From DASQZK01 sp963732905 (lineage in GTDB: Bacteria; Bacteroidota; Bacteroidia; Bacteroidales; GCA-2748055), in NCBI GenBank assembly GCA_963732905.1, contig CAVTBM010000011.1, positions 62,001-126,000 of the forward strand: a stretch of DNA of 64,000 nucleotides, given 5' to 3'. The notes under the pieces were generated by a model, which was not told the origin of the DNA, did no database searches, and saw only the letters and a program-made list of their open reading frames with translations. Positions 64,000 through 64,000 of the stretch are shown piece by piece (within the stretch, counting starts at the first letter, position 1; each line of letters opens with the position of its first letter). Both the position numbers and the translations under genes were made by a program.

Positions 64000-64000
64000 A

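Overview
The window looks like chromosomal DNA from a free-living, polysaccharide-using member of the Bacteroidota. The evidence is type IX secretion machinery and sorting domains at the right edge (a PorP/SprF-like barrel after a protein with a gliding-motility type B tail, plus a decayed type A tail near 59.9 kb), TAnnTTTG-type promoters, few Shine-Dalgarno sites, many lipoproteins, and families typical of the phylum (SMUG2/DUF4918, DUF3667, CHAD, MASE3 kinase, LemA-DUF3137, lipoprotein Gfo/Idh oxidoreductase).

Layout. 0-4.2 kb: an unrecognised gene running off the left edge, then a secreted FG-GAP protein and its large C-terminal half in another frame, probably one carbohydrate-active gene split by a 1-nt shift. 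4.3-9.3 kb: a signalling cluster with a phosphorelay hybrid kinase (PAS, HisKA, HATPase, receiver, HPt), an NtrC-type sigma-54 activator and a lone receiver. 9.4-14.2 kb: envelope functions (MscS channel, AI-2E permease, YtxH and holin-like stress proteins, ECF sigma factor). 14.7-17.3 kb: a compact Mla-type lipid transport operon (permease, ATPase, MCE protein). 17.6-28.8 kb: mixed small secreted proteins, an Fe-S aldo/keto reductase, tRNA-Gln(CTG), DUF3667, SnoaL-like, NmrA, CHAD, GT2, an SLC13 transporter and a SMUG2-type glycosylase. 29-33.3 kb: glnS, two tandem SGNH proteins (the first lacks the catalytic motifs) and a GH5 glycosidase. 33.6-35.3 kb: a gene-free region with a dispersed repeat followed by a 12-copy tandem array. 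35.3-45.8 kb: folB, a CWC mini-protein, methyltransferase, MASE3 kinase, receiver, SGNH protein, SPW protein, subtilase followed by a decayed histidine kinase, DUF998 and a flavin monooxygenase. 46-57 kb: methyltransferase and catabolic enzymes (GH43-like/NPCBM, Gfo/Idh, PAP2, M20 peptidase, and a GH78 rhamnosidase split by a 1-nt shift). 57-64 kb: LemA/DUF3137, an SDR, repeats and relics, a trans-sulfuration enzyme and the type IX pair.

The most unusual content is non-coding. (i) Twelve tandem units of 112-114 bp (33.88-35.27 kb) each hold two adjacent short hairpins; two kinds of substitution keep pairing as G-U wobbles only if the + strand is the RNA. (ii) A diverged cluster at 20.19-20.38 kb shares the GCAAAA hairpin loop and shows a compensatory stem change. 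(iii) A dispersed repeat of about 230-240 bp occurs three times (33.6, 49.5 and 60.2 kb), each time in a gene-free gap. (iv) A nested palindrome of about 235 bp lies at 62.26-62.49 kb. No CRISPR array, complete insertion sequence, prophage or recognisable defence island was seen. Function of the repeats is unknown. The two or three single-base frame breaks could be real decay or assembly errors.
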